From: Thermogemmatispora tikiterensis
GTDB taxonomy: Bacteria > Chloroflexota > Ktedonobacteria > Ktedonobacterales > Ktedonobacteraceae
Assembly: GCF_003268475.1 (NCBI RefSeq)
Contig: NZ_MCIF01000002.1
Coordinates: 5,214,100 to 5,278,099 of the forward strand
Length of the DNA stretch: 64,000 nt
Direction: 5' to 3'
The notes beneath the pieces are model-generated. The model was not told the origin of the DNA and did not search any database. It was given only the letters and a program-made list of their open reading frames with translations. Positions 55,883 through 64,000 of this stretch are shown piece after piece (position 1 is the stretch's first letter; each line of letters begins with the position of its first letter). The position numbers and the translations under genes are program-made.

Positions 55883-55959
55883 AGCAAGCCAGAGCGCAAC
55901 CCTGCAGCTCCACGGGAGTGGCGCAGGGTTCTTCAGCCACTGAAAGGAGCGACCTTTTC

Positions 55960-56607
55960 ATGAAGATCGTTGTCTTTGGGGCAACTGGTAACATTGGTCA
56001 GCGTATCGTCCAGGAGGCCCTCAACCGAGGTCACGAAGTCAAAGGGGTGGCGCGTCGCCCCGAGCGTTTCGCTCTAAGTCATCCACGCCTCAGCTTTGAG
56101 GCGGGCAACGTTCTTGACCCTGCCGATGTGGCGCGGCTGGTCCGCGGCCACGACGTGGTGATCAGTGCGGTGGGACCGGCACGTGATCGAGAGGAAGACC
56201 CGCGTATGGTCGTGCAGGCGGCTCAGGCTCTCATCGAGGGGCTGAAGCGAGCGGGTGTCAAGCGCTTAGTGGTAGTGGGTGGTGCTGGCAGCCTGGAGGT
56301 GGCGCCCGGTGTGCGCCTGATGGACACGCCTGACTTCCCACCGGGCTGGCGTCCCATTGCTTCCGCCGCTGCCGAGGCTCTGGAGATCTATCGCCAGCAG
56401 GGGGCTGATCTCGACTGGACCTACTTCAGTCCGGCGGCCTTTATCGAGCCGGGCCAGCGCACGGGACGCTATCGCGTGGGAACCGAGCAGCTGGTAACTA
56501 ATGAGAAGGGCGAGAGCCGCATCTCAATGGAGGATTACGCGGTGGCGCTGCTCGACGAAGTGGAGCAGCCTCGCTTTGTGCGCCAGCGCTTCACCGTGGC
56601 CTACTAG
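55960..56607 (+). CDS. NAD(P)-binding oxidoreductase, YwnB/NmrA-like
   Basis: 215 residues from ATG 55960 (AAAGGAGC 9 nt upstream). Atypical SDR with the Rossmann motif VVFGATGNIGQRIV at the N-terminus, ARRPER for the adenosine phosphate and RLVVVGGAGSLEV, then LDWTYFSPAAFIEPGQRTG. No catalytic YxxxK is evident, as in the NmrA/YwnB group. In Bacillus a similar gene (ywnB) follows an Rrf2 regulator (ywnA), the same arrangement as here. Substrate unknown; a thiol or electrophile stress role is plausible from the regulator type. Confidence 0.85.
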   Translation: MKIVVFGATGNIGQRIVQEALNRGHEVKGVARRPERFALSHPRLSFEAGNVLDPADVARLVRGHDVVISAVGPARDREEDPRMVVQAAQALIEGLKRAGVKRLVVVGGAGSLEVAPGVRLMDTPDFPPGWRPIASAAAEALEIYRQQGADLDWTYFSPAAFIEPGQRTGRYRVGTEQLVTNEKGESRISMEDYAVALLDEVEQPRFVRQRFTVAY

Positions 56608-56675
56608 CGGCGCAGGTGAGGCCGCAGGGCAGTCTCAGGGCAGCGCGTGGGCTGGGTGCCGATGCTGCTCTCGCT

Positions 56676-58589
56676 CTAGGGCAGCAGAGGCTTCAGCGCG
56701 CGCTGCATCTCTTGATAGGTCTGGTAGCGAGCAGCAGGCTCCTCCTGTAAGGCTCGCGCCAGAATCGCCTCCAGCTCTGGCGAGACCGCGGGATTGAGCT
56801 GGCGCACCGGTGGGTAGGCCGGATAGTGCGGCGGCCCCTGGTTGGTAAGAACGTGGTGGATGCTGGCCGCCAGCATGTAGATGCAGGTACGCCGGTCGTA
56901 GCGCCGATCCTTGATCGGCAGGTAGGGTGAGAGCGCCAGCTTGCGCGTCGTGCGATGCTGACTGCGGCTACCGGGTGGGCTGTCGAGCGGTGGAGGTGGG
57001 ATCTGGAAGCCGGTGAGCATGGTGCGCCTGCGTTGGCGCTCGATGATGATGTTCGCGGGCGAGATATCGAAGTGATAGAGTGGTGGCTGCTGCTGCTCCA
57101 GAGCGGCCAGAATATTGAGCACGCTATAGAGCCAGGTCACCGCTTCGCGCTCGGGCAGGGGACGCAGCAACTTCTGCAGGCGCTCCTCCAGGCTCTCGCC
57201 GTCGATGTAGGTCAGGACCAGATAGTAGTGGCGGCCCTCGGCGAAGCGCTCGCGCACCTGGGGTACGAGCGGGTGGCGCAGACGGGCCAGGGCCTCGCTG
57301 GCGCGGTCGTAGTAGGCCAGCTCCTGGGCGCGCCGGGCCAGCGGGAAGTCGGTGCATTCCCAGCGCTTGAGCACTACCTCTGCACCATTGGCCTGGTTAT
57401 CGGTGGCGACCATTGTGGTGACGCGCGTCTCCTCGCGGCTTTTGAGGACGCGCTTGATGTCGTAGCGTCCCTGGCGGATACTGATGCCGAGTAAAGGACT
57501 GTGGCGGACGAGCGTCGGTGGAATGGTCAGGCGCCCGCAGGCCGAGCAGCAGCGCTGGCCGAAGCGCACCGGGGCATGGCAGTAGGGACAGGTGCGGTCG
57601 TCGTAGTCGGCGCCGCAGTTGCTACAGCGCTGAGCACCGCTGCGGTTCTGGAACCCGCAGCGCTCGCAGACATAGCGCTGCAAGGCGGTCGCGACGGCCT
57701 CGGCGTAGGCGCTGGCGAATTGCTGCGTGTCATGGTAGCGTTGATGATAATCCTTGGACAGGGCCCGCAGGAGAACGGCGGCGACCTCGGCGGGCAGGCG
57801 CGGATTCCACTGCTGTGGCGGCGGCGGCGGCTCGTGCAGGTGGGCGCGCCACATCTCTTCCAGACGGCTAAAGGCAAAGGGCAGACGCCCCGTGAGCAAC
57901 TCGTAGCAGCAGATGGCCAGGGCGTACTGGTCGCTCTCGCGGCGCGGGTTGCCCTGCCACTGCTCGGGGGCCATGTAGGCGGCGGTACCGGTCACCTCGC
58001 CGAGCGAGGCGTGGGTTTGCATGCCCAGGTAGAAAGTGGTACCGAAATCTGAGAGCAAGAGTTGCCCATTGCGTCCGATGAGCAGGTTGCCTGGCTTGAC
58101 GTCCTGGTGAATCAGTCCATTCTGGTGCACGTAGTAAAGGGCCTGGGCTGCCTGCTCTACATAAGGGAGCAGCTCCTCGGCGAAGGCAGGGCGCCGGCTG
58201 CCGTCGGCCTTGCGGAAGAGATCGTAGATGGTCTGCGGCGCGTACTCCATTACCAGATAGGGGCGCTCGTCCTCTAGCTGGCCGAAGCTGTAGACGGGGA
58301 GAATGTTGGGATGCTGCAGGGTAGCGATGCGCCGCGCCTCGTCAAAGAAGCTACCGAGGGCCTTGTCGTTGAGCTGGTCAAAGCGCAGGACCTTGAGGGC
58401 CAGCGTGCGGCTGAGCGGCTCCGATTCGCGCACCTGGTAGACATGACCGTAGCTGCCCGAACCAATGAAGGCCGTAATCTGGTAGTTGCCGACGCGCGCT
58501 CCCTCGATAAGAAACTCGCAGCGACGGCAGGAGACGGCGCTCTCGGGATTGTCGTGTCCTCCACGTGGATTGAGACAACGAGCCACCAT
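56676..58589 (-). CDS. Ser/Thr protein kinase with zinc ribbons and a pseudokinase domain
   Basis: 637 residues from ATG 58589. A short N-terminal Cys cluster (CLNP...CRRC) precedes kinase domain 1 (about 34-300): Gly loop IGSGSYGHV, Lys66 in ALKVL, catalytic HQDVKPGNLL, DFG (181-183) and GTAAYMAPEQW. Two zinc ribbons follow (CERC...CSNC 308-325, CPYC...CSAC 334-351). The last ~275 residues form a second kinase-like domain with HFDISPANIII but LTGFQ in place of DFG, so it is probably inactive. There is no membrane helix, so it should be cytoplasmic. The dual-specificity phosphatase at 28.6 kb is a potential counterpart. Confidence 0.9.
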   Translation of the reverse strand: MVARCLNPRGGHDNPESAVSCRRCEFLIEGARVGNYQITAFIGSGSYGHVYQVRESEPLSRTLALKVLRFDQLNDKALGSFFDEARRIATLQHPNILPVYSFGQLEDERPYLVMEYAPQTIYDLFRKADGSRRPAFAEELLPYVEQAAQALYYVHQNGLIHQDVKPGNLLIGRNGQLLLSDFGTTFYLGMQTHASLGEVTGTAAYMAPEQWQGNPRRESDQYALAICCYELLTGRLPFAFSRLEEMWRAHLHEPPPPPQQWNPRLPAEVAAVLLRALSKDYHQRYHDTQQFASAYAEAVATALQRYVCERCGFQNRSGAQRCSNCGADYDDRTCPYCHAPVRFGQRCCSACGRLTIPPTLVRHSPLLGISIRQGRYDIKRVLKSREETRVTTMVATDNQANGAEVVLKRWECTDFPLARRAQELAYYDRASEALARLRHPLVPQVRERFAEGRHYYLVLTYIDGESLEERLQKLLRPLPEREAVTWLYSVLNILAALEQQQPPLYHFDISPANIIIERQRRRTMLTGFQIPPPPLDSPPGSRSQHRTTRKLALSPYLPIKDRRYDRRTCIYMLAASIHHVLTNQGPPHYPAYPPVRQLNPAVSPELEAILARALQEEPAARYQTYQEMQRALKPLLP

Positions 58590-59024
58590 GCTTCCTTTCG
58601 CCCGGGCCGAGCTGACTGAGCCGATGAAAGACACTGCGCAGATCGCTCAGTGAGCCACTTCCTGAAGCACGATTGTCGTCTGCGCTGTGCTCTGTGCTGG
58701 GCTGTTTGCTCTTCACTATATATCTACGCCGACGTTCTCTGCAAGTTGCCTTGCCTGCTCTCCTATCGAGGAGAGACAAGTACTGATCCGGCCTCATTCA
58801 GCACTGGTGCTGGCCTGACTGGACTGTCCTCTCTGCCGAATGGCAAGGTCAGCCAGGGCATCTCAACTTTACAGACAGACCGCCTGGCCTGTCAGGACAA
58901 TGGCAGGCTGCTGCCCTATCGCCAAAGTCAGATGAGATGATCGATAGTCTGGCTTCCTGGCTAGCGTCGGTATGGGGTGCTGCGGGGCTGGCTCCCCAGT
59001 CGCCAGCTCAGCCTGCCCTCTTAC
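58590..59024. other. Kinase promoter region
   Basis: 435 bp. It holds the kinase promoter and a hairpin CTCTCCT-ATCG-AGGAGAG (58758-58775) just upstream of it. The rest shows nothing I recognise. Confidence 0.35.
58715..58744 (-). promoter_or_regulatory. Promoter of the kinase gene
   Basis: Minus strand TTGCAG (58739-58744), 18 bp, TATAGT (58715-58720). Confidence 0.6.
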
Positions 59025-59291
59025 TTACTTGAAGAGCTGGTCGATATAGCGAACGGCTTCCTTCAGGCCCTGGCCCGTCTCCTCGCGATAAGCCTTGATA
59101 GCTTCAAGACGCTTCCCTTGGGCGACGTATTCGGCCACGCGGGGTGAGATGCCGGAGGCGATCAGCTGCTCGCGTATGAGCGCGCACTCCTCGGGGGTGC
59201 GCACTGGAGCAGCATGCCGTCCAAGGAGCAGGGAGATGAGCGCTATCAGTATGCCCACAAGGGCGAGGACAATGTTGATCCAGAATGTCAT
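59025..59291 (-). CDS. Small membrane protein with ribosomal L7/L12-like C-terminus
   Basis: 88 residues from ATG 59291 (AAGGGAG 5 nt upstream; a longer open frame upstream lacks a start signal). One membrane helix (WINIVLALVGILIALISLLLG) and then a soluble domain ending GKRLEAIKAYREETGQGLKE AVRYID. The second part resembles the C-terminal domain of ribosomal protein L7/L12 (K-x-x-VIK-x-VRE-x-TGLGLKEAK), which binds translation factors. So it may be a membrane-tethered L12-CTD homologue. Not a ribosomal protein proper. Confidence 0.65.
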   Translation of the reverse strand: MTFWINIVLALVGILIALISLLLGRHAAPVRTPEECALIREQLIASGISPRVAEYVAQGKRLEAIKAYREETGQGLKEAVRYIDQLFK

Positions 59292-59478
59292 GTCTTCTCC
59301 CTTCTCTCTCGTTAAGCTGGGAAAACAGCCTTCCGCTGCTCTATTGAGACAGCTTTCTGATCTGTGCTCCTGCTGGCTCGCAGAGAGCCTCCCATCATGA
59401 TAGACGTCGCTGATTCCTGCCCCTCCAAGGATAATTCTGCCTGTCAGCTTGCTCCTCTCCTTGGGCATGGCCCGGTGC

Positions 59479-59507
59479 TTGCCCTCTTGGCCAGAGAGGT
59501 CTATAAT
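59479..59507 (+). promoter_or_regulatory. Promoter of the B3/B4 domain gene
   Basis: TTGCCC (59479-59484), 17 bp, TATAAT (59502-59507). Expected start point 59514. Confidence 0.65.
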
Positions 59508-59548
59508 CTTTGCCCCAGGATTTTCTTGACTAGACGAGGTGTTGACTC

Positions 59549-60250
59549 TTGCAATTCAGGATTCACAGCGACATCTTTGCCCATTTCCCCGGCCTCTCCC
59601 TGGCTGTCGTTGTCGCCGATGGCCTGGATAACAGCCGCATACCGCCAGCGGTCAGTGAGGAATGGCGGCTTGCCTGGATCAGAGCTGGCCAGGAGGCTGC
59701 CGCCTATGGCAACGCCCAGTCGCATCCTCATGTACAGCCCTGGCGCGAGCGTCTGCGGGCAATCGGCGTCTCCAGTAAGTTCCCCAGCTCAATTGAGGCC
59801 CTGCTGCGGCGTGCCCTCAAGGGCGGAGAGCCGTTTAGCATCAACGGCCTGGTTGACTTCTATAACGCCATCTCCTTGCGCTACGTTCTCCCTGTCGGCG
59901 GCTTCGACCTGAAAGAGGTGCGCGGACCGCTGGAGCTGCGTCTGACGCGCGAAGGGGATCAGTTCATCGCCCTGGGCGAAGAGGAGCCGCAACCGGTGCA
60001 GGTCGGTGAAGTAGCCTATACCGATGGCCAGACCATTCTCACCCGTCACTTTGTCTGGCGCCAGTCGCGCACTGCGCTCATCACCCCTGAGACGCGCCGT
60101 GTCTTCCTCGTTTCCGAGTCCCTGGGCGAGGTCGGCCCACAAATAGCGCAGGCGGTACTGGAGGAGATGACAAATGGCCTCCGTCGCTACTTTGGGGCTG
60201 AGGTCCATCCTTTCCTCCTCTCGGAGGCGAGGCCGCTGGCGGAATGGTAG
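59549..60250 (+). CDS. Stand-alone B3/B4 tRNA-binding domain protein
   Basis: 233 residues from TTG 59549 (GAGGT 8 nt upstream, 35 nt after the promoter's start point). WIRAGQEAAAYGNAQSHPHVQPWRE, FPSSIEALLRRALKGGEPFSINGLVDFYNAISLRY and LPVGGFDLKEVRGPLELRLTREGDQF match the B3/B4 domain found in phenylalanyl-tRNA synthetase beta chains, where it edits mischarged tRNA. Free-standing copies (COG3382-like) are widespread; a trans-editing role is suspected for them. Confidence 0.85.
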   Translation: MQFRIHSDIFAHFPGLSLAVVVADGLDNSRIPPAVSEEWRLAWIRAGQEAAAYGNAQSHPHVQPWRERLRAIGVSSKFPSSIEALLRRALKGGEPFSINGLVDFYNAISLRYVLPVGGFDLKEVRGPLELRLTREGDQFIALGEEEPQPVQVGEVAYTDGQTILTRHFVWRQSRTALITPETRRVFLVSESLGEVGPQIAQAVLEEMTNGLRRYFGAEVHPFLLSEARPLAEW

Positions 60251-60492
60251 CAGGGCTGTCGGCCCCAGCATTGTGCTCTGCCTCCTTTCTCTGGTAAGCG
60301 CCCTGCTCTCAGTCAACGGTGCACTGCTTGCTCGTCGTTGTCGGCGCGAGAGGAGAATTGGAGCCGGTGACTCCCAGCGCGTTTATTACCTACCAGGAGG
60401 AGCCAGGGAGTGCCCAGGCTGATCACTCAAAGGCTGATGCCAGCGTGGGCGCTCCCTCTGGGCATAGAAAGAGCAGGAGGGCAGGAAAAGCT

Positions 60493-60873
60493 ATGCTGCA
60501 ACCGGTAAACGATCGTCGGCTCGTTGTCTATCGCTACTGGGTGCGCGATGGTGAGCTGCTTGGTTGTGCTGTTCACCTGTATCTGCTGCTGGGTATGCTG
60601 GTGCAAACAGTAGTGGGAGTACTCGCTCTGATCTTCCTGCTGGCGCATCAGCTAGATCTGGCTGTTCCGCCGCTGGTGTTCGAAATAATCCTGGGAAACA
60701 TCGCCCCATTCTGCTGGAGTCGCTACACAGGCGTCTATAAAGTGGATGCCGCCGGCAGGCCACGCGCCTTTGTCTCACACGCGCTGCTACCCGGCATGAC
60801 GCTCAGCAATAGTATGGGCCGCAAGCGCTTTCTAAAGTCGGTTGAGCGAATAGCAGAGATCAGTCGCAGCTGA
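60493..60873 (+). CDS. Small membrane protein, 126 aa
   Basis: From ATG 60493 with GGAGGGCAGG upstream; the frame is open for 170 bp before it but without a better start. Two hydrophobic segments (CAVHLYLLLGMLVQTVVGVL ALIFLLA and a weaker one, PPLVFEIILGNIAPFCW). The ends are basic (SMGRKRFLKSVERIAEISRS). No family recognised. It lies 242 bp downstream of the B3/B4 gene on the same strand. Confidence 0.45.
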   Translation: MLQPVNDRRLVVYRYWVRDGELLGCAVHLYLLLGMLVQTVVGVLALIFLLAHQLDLAVPPLVFEIILGNIAPFCWSRYTGVYKVDAAGRPRAFVSHALLPGMTLSNSMGRKRFLKSVERIAEISRS

Positions 60874-61089
60874 GAGACAGAGAAGGCTGGCCATCCACTT
60901 TCCTCGCCAGGGATATGGAACTATTGCCTGTTGCCCTCCACTGTGCGAGGCTAATAACGAAACGATGCTATTTCGTATCTAAATTGAAAGCGAGGGTCAA
61001 CGCCTGGACAAGGTGAATGGCTTGCTGCTGGATCAGCAGCGCGGCGGTGTGGCGTGTCGGGATCTGGAGAGTCAGTACCAGGGGCAGGC

Positions 61090-61118
61090 TTGACGCTCTG
61101 CGAGTCACCTAATACAAT
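61090..61118 (+). promoter_or_regulatory. Promoter of the TetR gene
   Basis: TTGACG (61090-61095), 17 bp, TACAAT (61113-61118). Leader only about 20 nt. Confidence 0.7.
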
Positions 61119-61144
61119 GGAAGCGAGGGAGGGGCAGCCGTCTC

Positions 61145-61771
61145 ATGATCGTACCCGAATCTGAGTCCGAGTCTGTACAACGGCGGCCTGGGCGGCCACG
61201 GAGCGCCCAGGCACACATGGCAATCCTCCAGGCCACTCTAGAAGAGCTAGCCGAAGAGGGCTATCAGGGCATGACCATCGAAGGCGTCGCGGCCCGCGCT
61301 GGCGTCAGCAAAGCCACCATCTACCGCCGCTGGTCCTCGAAGGAAGAGCTGGTCATGGAAGCCGCCCATCGCATCTGCACCGACATTCCGGTCATCAACA
61401 CCGGTCATCTGCGGCGCGACTTCATTGCCATCTACACCCTGGCCTATCGGGCTATCCAACAGAATCCGTTTCTGCAACGGCTGCTCTTCCGGGCCCTTGG
61501 CGAGGTCCACATCAACCCCGAGATCTATTGTGCCTTTGTTGAGCGTCTCTTTGTGCCGCGCCTGCAGCAGTTTATCGAACTGATCAAGCAGGCCCAGGAG
61601 CGCGGCGAAGTGCGTCGCGACCTTGACCCCTGGCTCGTCATCGATCTGGTGGCCGGTCCCCTCTTCTACCACCTCATGCTTGGTCCTCTGGCGCCGTCGC
61701 AGCCGCAACCCCTCAACGAGGAAATCATCGAGCGGCTCATCGATGCTGTCTTTGAGGGCATCGCCCCCTAG
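61145..61771 (+). CDS. TetR-family transcriptional regulator
   Basis: 208 residues. HTH: AILQATLEELAEEGYQGMTIEGVAARAGVSKATIYRRWSSKEELV, preceded by the basic RRPGRPRSAQ arm. The ligand-binding part (LAYRAIQQNPFLQRLLFRAL, VIDLVAGPLFYHLMLGPLAP) resembles the TetR_C_6-like group. No divergent transporter or enzyme gene adjoins, so the target is not evident. An inverted repeat ACGAAA (60957-60962) / TTTCGT (60971-60976) upstream is a possible but remote operator. Confidence 0.92.
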   Translation: MIVPESESESVQRRPGRPRSAQAHMAILQATLEELAEEGYQGMTIEGVAARAGVSKATIYRRWSSKEELVMEAAHRICTDIPVINTGHLRRDFIAIYTLAYRAIQQNPFLQRLLFRALGEVHINPEIYCAFVERLFVPRLQQFIELIKQAQERGEVRRDLDPWLVIDLVAGPLFYHLMLGPLAPSQPQPLNEEIIERLIDAVFEGIAP

Positions 61772-61867
61772 ATCGCGACCTTGCTTGCTTGCTTCTGGCG
61801 CCTGGCCTGCGCTTCGTTCGCCGCCTGCTCAGGAGAGTCTGGCCCTGTAGAGGGGAACGAACCAGAG

Positions 61868-61899
61868 AAAAAGGCCATCGCCGCGGGTGGGCGATGGCC
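61868..61899 (-). terminator. Terminator of sufB
   Basis: GGCCATCGCC (61873-61882) and GGCGATGGCC (61890-61899) form a perfect 10-bp stem with a 7-nt loop; on the minus strand TTTTT follows (61868-61872). Confidence 0.85.
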
Positions 61900-61954
61900 C
61901 TCGACCGACAGCTTCTGCCACGCGCCGGGCGCGAGGTGAGCTGAGCAGATGGTA

Positions 61955-63361
61955 TCAACCGACGCTGCCCGACATCTCCAGCTGGATCAGGCGGTTCAGC
62001 TCCACCGCGTACTCCATCGGCAGCTCCTTCGTGATCGGCTCGATGAAGCCGTTCACGATCAGCGAATAAGCCTCCGACTCGTCCAGACCGCGGCTCATCA
62101 AGTAGAAGAGCTGATCCTCACCGACCTTCGAGACGGTAGCCTCGTGGCCGATCTCCGTCTCATTATTCTCGATACGCATCGTCGGATAGGTATCGGTGCG
62201 TGCCCGCTCGTCCAGCAGCAGGGCGTCGCAGCGCACGCTGCACTTCGTATGGTGGGCCTCCGGGTTCACGCGCACCAGCCCGCGGTAGGAGGCGCGGCCT
62301 GTGCCCTTCGAGACCGACTTCGAGAGGATCTGCGAAGTTGTGTAGGGGGCCAGGTGGGTCACCTTCGCGCCAGCGTCCTGATGCTGCCCGTCGCCGGCGA
62401 AGGCCACTGACAGAATATCGCCGCGTGCGCCCGGCTCCATCAGCAGGACGGCGGGGTACTTCATCGTGACCTTCGAACCCAGGTTGCCGTCGACCCACTC
62501 CATCGTCGCGTCGGCGTAGGCGGCGGCGCGCTTCGTCACCAGATTGTAGACGTTCTTCGACCAGTTCTGGATCGTCGTATAGCGCACGCGAGCGCCGCGC
62601 TTCACGATGATCTCCACCACAGCGCTATGCAGGCTATCCGTCGAATAGACCGGAGCCGTGCAGCCCTCCACGTAGTGGACATACGAGCCGGGTTCCGCGA
62701 TAATCAGCGTGCGTTCGAACTGGCCCATATTCTGGGCATTGATGCGGAAGTAGGCCTGGAGAGGAATCTCCACGCGCACATTCTCCGGCACATAGACAAA
62801 GCTGCCGCCGCTCCAGACCGCGCTATTGAGCGAAGCGAACTTATTATCGGAGGGCGGAACGATGGTGCCGAAGTACTCCTTCACCAGGTCTGGGTAGAGG
62901 CGCAGGGCGCTATCCATATCCATAAAGATCACGCCCATCTTCTCCAGATCCTCGCGGACCTTATGATAGACCGCCTCGCTCTCGTACTGGGCCGTCACGC
63001 CGGCCAGATACTTGCGCTCCGCCTCTGGAATGCCCAGGCGATCGAAGGTCTCCTTAATCTCGGGCGGTACCTCGTCCCACGAGCGGCCCTGTTCCCTGAC
63101 GGGCTTAATGTAGTAGTAGATATCGTCGAAGTTGATCCCCGAGAGGTCTGCACCCCAGGTAGGCAGAGGCCGCTTCAGAAAGAGGTCGAGGCTCTTGAGA
63201 CGGAAGCGGCGCATCCACTCAGGCTCACCCTTCATCTCCGAGATCTGCTCAACGACCTCGCGGCTCAGCCCCTTCTTCGACTTGAAGGCGTAATTTTCAG
63301 GTACATGGAAGCCAGCGGTGTAGCTCGGCTCGGCTGTACCGAAGATTTCTTGCGTGCTCAT
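61955..63361 (-). CDS. sufB: Fe-S cluster assembly scaffold SufB
   Basis: 468 residues. Part of the SufBCD complex that builds Fe-S clusters. Family blocks: [64 protein letters not shown] (conserved Cys), [18 protein letters not shown] and [43 protein letters not shown]. The start is fixed by GAGGTG 8 nt upstream. It has its own consensus promoter and terminator, so unlike the usual sufCBDSU cluster it is transcribed alone here; sufC, sufD and sufS are not in the window. Confidence 0.97.
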   Translation of the reverse strand: MSTQEIFGTAEPSYTAGFHVPENYAFKSKKGLSREVVEQISEMKGEPEWMRRFRLKSLDLFLKRPLPTWGADLSGINFDDIYYYIKPVREQGRSWDEVPPEIKETFDRLGIPEAERKYLAGVTAQYESEAVYHKVREDLEKMGVIFMDMDSALRLYPDLVKEYFGTIVPPSDNKFASLNSAVWSGGSFVYVPENVRVEIPLQAYFRINAQNMGQFERTLIIAEPGSYVHYVEGCTAPVYSTDSLHSAVVEIIVKRGARVRYTTIQNWSKNVYNLVTKRAAAYADATMEWVDGNLGSKVTMKYPAVLLMEPGARGDILSVAFAGDGQHQDAGAKVTHLAPYTTSQILSKSVSKGTGRASYRGLVRVNPEAHHTKCSVRCDALLLDERARTDTYPTMRIENNETEIGHEATVSKVGEDQLFYLMSRGLDESEAYSLIVNGFIEPITKELPMEYAVELNRLIQLEMSGSVG

Positions 63362-63377
63362 GTCACATCACCTCAGT

Positions 63378-63421
63378 GTGGCGTCGAGACCCCTGCCTCA
63401 CACATGAGGAAACAGCGCCAC
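63378..63421 (-). promoter_or_regulatory. Stem-loop in the sufB leader
   Basis: GTGGCG (63378-63383) and CGCCAC (63416-63421) enclose CCTCA-CACA-TGAGG (63396-63409). It lies between the promoter and the sufB ribosome-binding site. Confidence 0.4.
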
Positions 63422-63462
63422 CTCGATTAATCCTTACTCTAACACTCGGATTTGCTCCTCTA

Positions 63463-63492
63463 ATTATACGGCCCGTTGTGACGGCCTGTCAA
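63463..63492 (-). promoter_or_regulatory. Consensus promoter of sufB
   Basis: Minus strand TTGACA (63487-63492), 18 bp, TATAAT (63463-63468); both hexamers perfect. The -35 overlaps the end of the upstream gene. Confidence 0.85.
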
Positions 63493-64000
63493 GGCCAGTT
63501 TGACGTGAGCTGGCGGGTCGTCACGCATCTTGCGCCCTGGCTTGCCGTCTCAAAGAGGTAGACATGAGCGGTGCTGGTGGCAAAAGAGGCCAGCAGGTGG
63601 TAGTGGGTGGAGAGCCAGGCGACGCTGGCCTGGGCGCGCTGAACGGCTGCCGCGTCTGGTAAGCGTGCGGCGACATAAAAGAGGCGTGCATGGTGCCTGG
63701 CGTAAGCCGCCAGCGCGGAAGGATCGGTCGCTTGGCTGGCCTTATCGGTCCCCAGGGTCACGCGAGCGACGTTGTAGGGCAAAAGATCGTAATCCACCCA
63801 GTGAAAGGCGCCGGGCGAATCGCTATCGAAGTGGGCCAGCGTTGGCGTCAGCGAGAAATAGTACTCGAAAGCCAGAGCGCAGCCCTGGCCGTTATCATAG
63901 CAGACCAGTCCGTCGCCCTCCTGATAGTGGGCGGCTACCCACAAAGCGGCAGGGCGCCAGCTCTCCTGCTCGGCGTGGGCATAATAGTAAGGCATATGAT
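63489..64000 (-). CDS. C-terminal fragment of a membrane glycosyltransferase (GT39-like)
   Basis: The frame is open at the right window edge; about 170 residues are visible. They form a soluble domain: HAEQESWRPAALWVAAHYQE, GDGLVCYDNGQGCALAFEYY and the end HVYLFETASQGARCV. Such domains follow the membrane helices of PMT/ArnT-like (GT39) glycosyltransferases, with the block 'GD-x-(I/L)VCYDN' typical for copies in this bacterial group. The helices and the catalytic loop lie outside the window, so the assignment is tentative. Confidence 0.55.
   Translation of the reverse strand, partial: HMPYYYAHAEQESWRPAALWVAAHYQEGDGLVCYDNGQGCALAFEYYFSLTPTLAHFDSDSPGAFHWVDYDLLPYNVARVTLGTDKASQATDPSALAAYARHHARLFYVAARLPDAAAVQRAQASVAWLSTHYHLLASFATSTAHVYLFETASQGARCVTTRQLTSNWP

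Overview
The window looks like a chromosomal stretch of a high-G+C (about 60% by eye) filamentous Chloroflexota bacterium of the class Ktedonobacteria; a thermophilic genus such as Thermogemmatispora fits best. This placement is inference. It rests on the mix of core genes (uvrA, lepB, mutS2, purB, rpmE, sufB, citrate synthase, a type 2 IPP isomerase) with traits common in that class: a HTH/NB-ARC STAND regulator, a Ser/Thr kinase with embedded zinc ribbons, lipoproteins with lipoboxes, GT-C glycosyltransferases and many small membrane proteins. There is no phage, IS element, CRISPR array, rRNA or tRNA that I can see.

Layout. 1-2.1 kb: tail of a MauE/DoxX-like membrane protein, a membrane-anchored thioredoxin-like protein, a tiny secreted peptide and two small membrane proteins. 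2.2-3.7 kb (-): NB-ARC regulator. 4.2-6.9 kb: ABC exporter with an accessory protein. 7.2-8.2 kb: SMP-30-like lactonase. 8.3-11.6 kb (-): uvrA. 12-15 kb: lipoprotein, signal peptidase I overlapping a zinc-ribbon protein tail to tail, and a hypothetical protein. 15.6-25.2 kb: mutS2, DUF1611 protein, membrane protein, mobA, and a minus-strand purB - GT-C glycosyltransferase - IPP isomerase operon. 25.6-33.2 kb: rpmE, a large structured element, MurG/MGDG-synthase-like transferase, DUF1385, dual-specificity phosphatase, HAD phosphatase, HD hydrolase, TPR protein. 33.6-40 kb: HtrA-type protease, membrane protein, small regulators, TlpA-like protein, ECF sigma and anti-sigma factors.

40.2-50.5 kb is the clearest pathway: a sugar isomerase, a split transketolase, an FGGY kinase, a SorC regulator, a DUF2291 lipoprotein and an RbsABC-type importer. 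The gene set matches the known D-apiose route (apiose to apulose to apulose 4-phosphate to DHAP plus xylulose 5-phosphate). A strong promoter and two tandem TGAA-N6-TTCA palindromes precede it. The permease has a one-base frameshift near its 3' end.

50.5-64 kb: cobyrinate a,c-diamide synthase, acyltransferase, citrate synthase behind a leader with two exclusive pairings, an Rrf2 regulator with a YwnB-like oxidoreductase sharing an operator-like repeat, a kinase-zinc ribbon-pseudokinase protein, a membrane protein with an L7/L12-like tail, a B3/B4-domain protein, a TetR regulator, sufB with a consensus promoter and terminator, and the end of a GT39-like transferase. Many promoters match a sigma-70 consensus closely (TTGACA or TTGCAT, 17-18 bp, TATAAT), so gene starts could often be checked against them.
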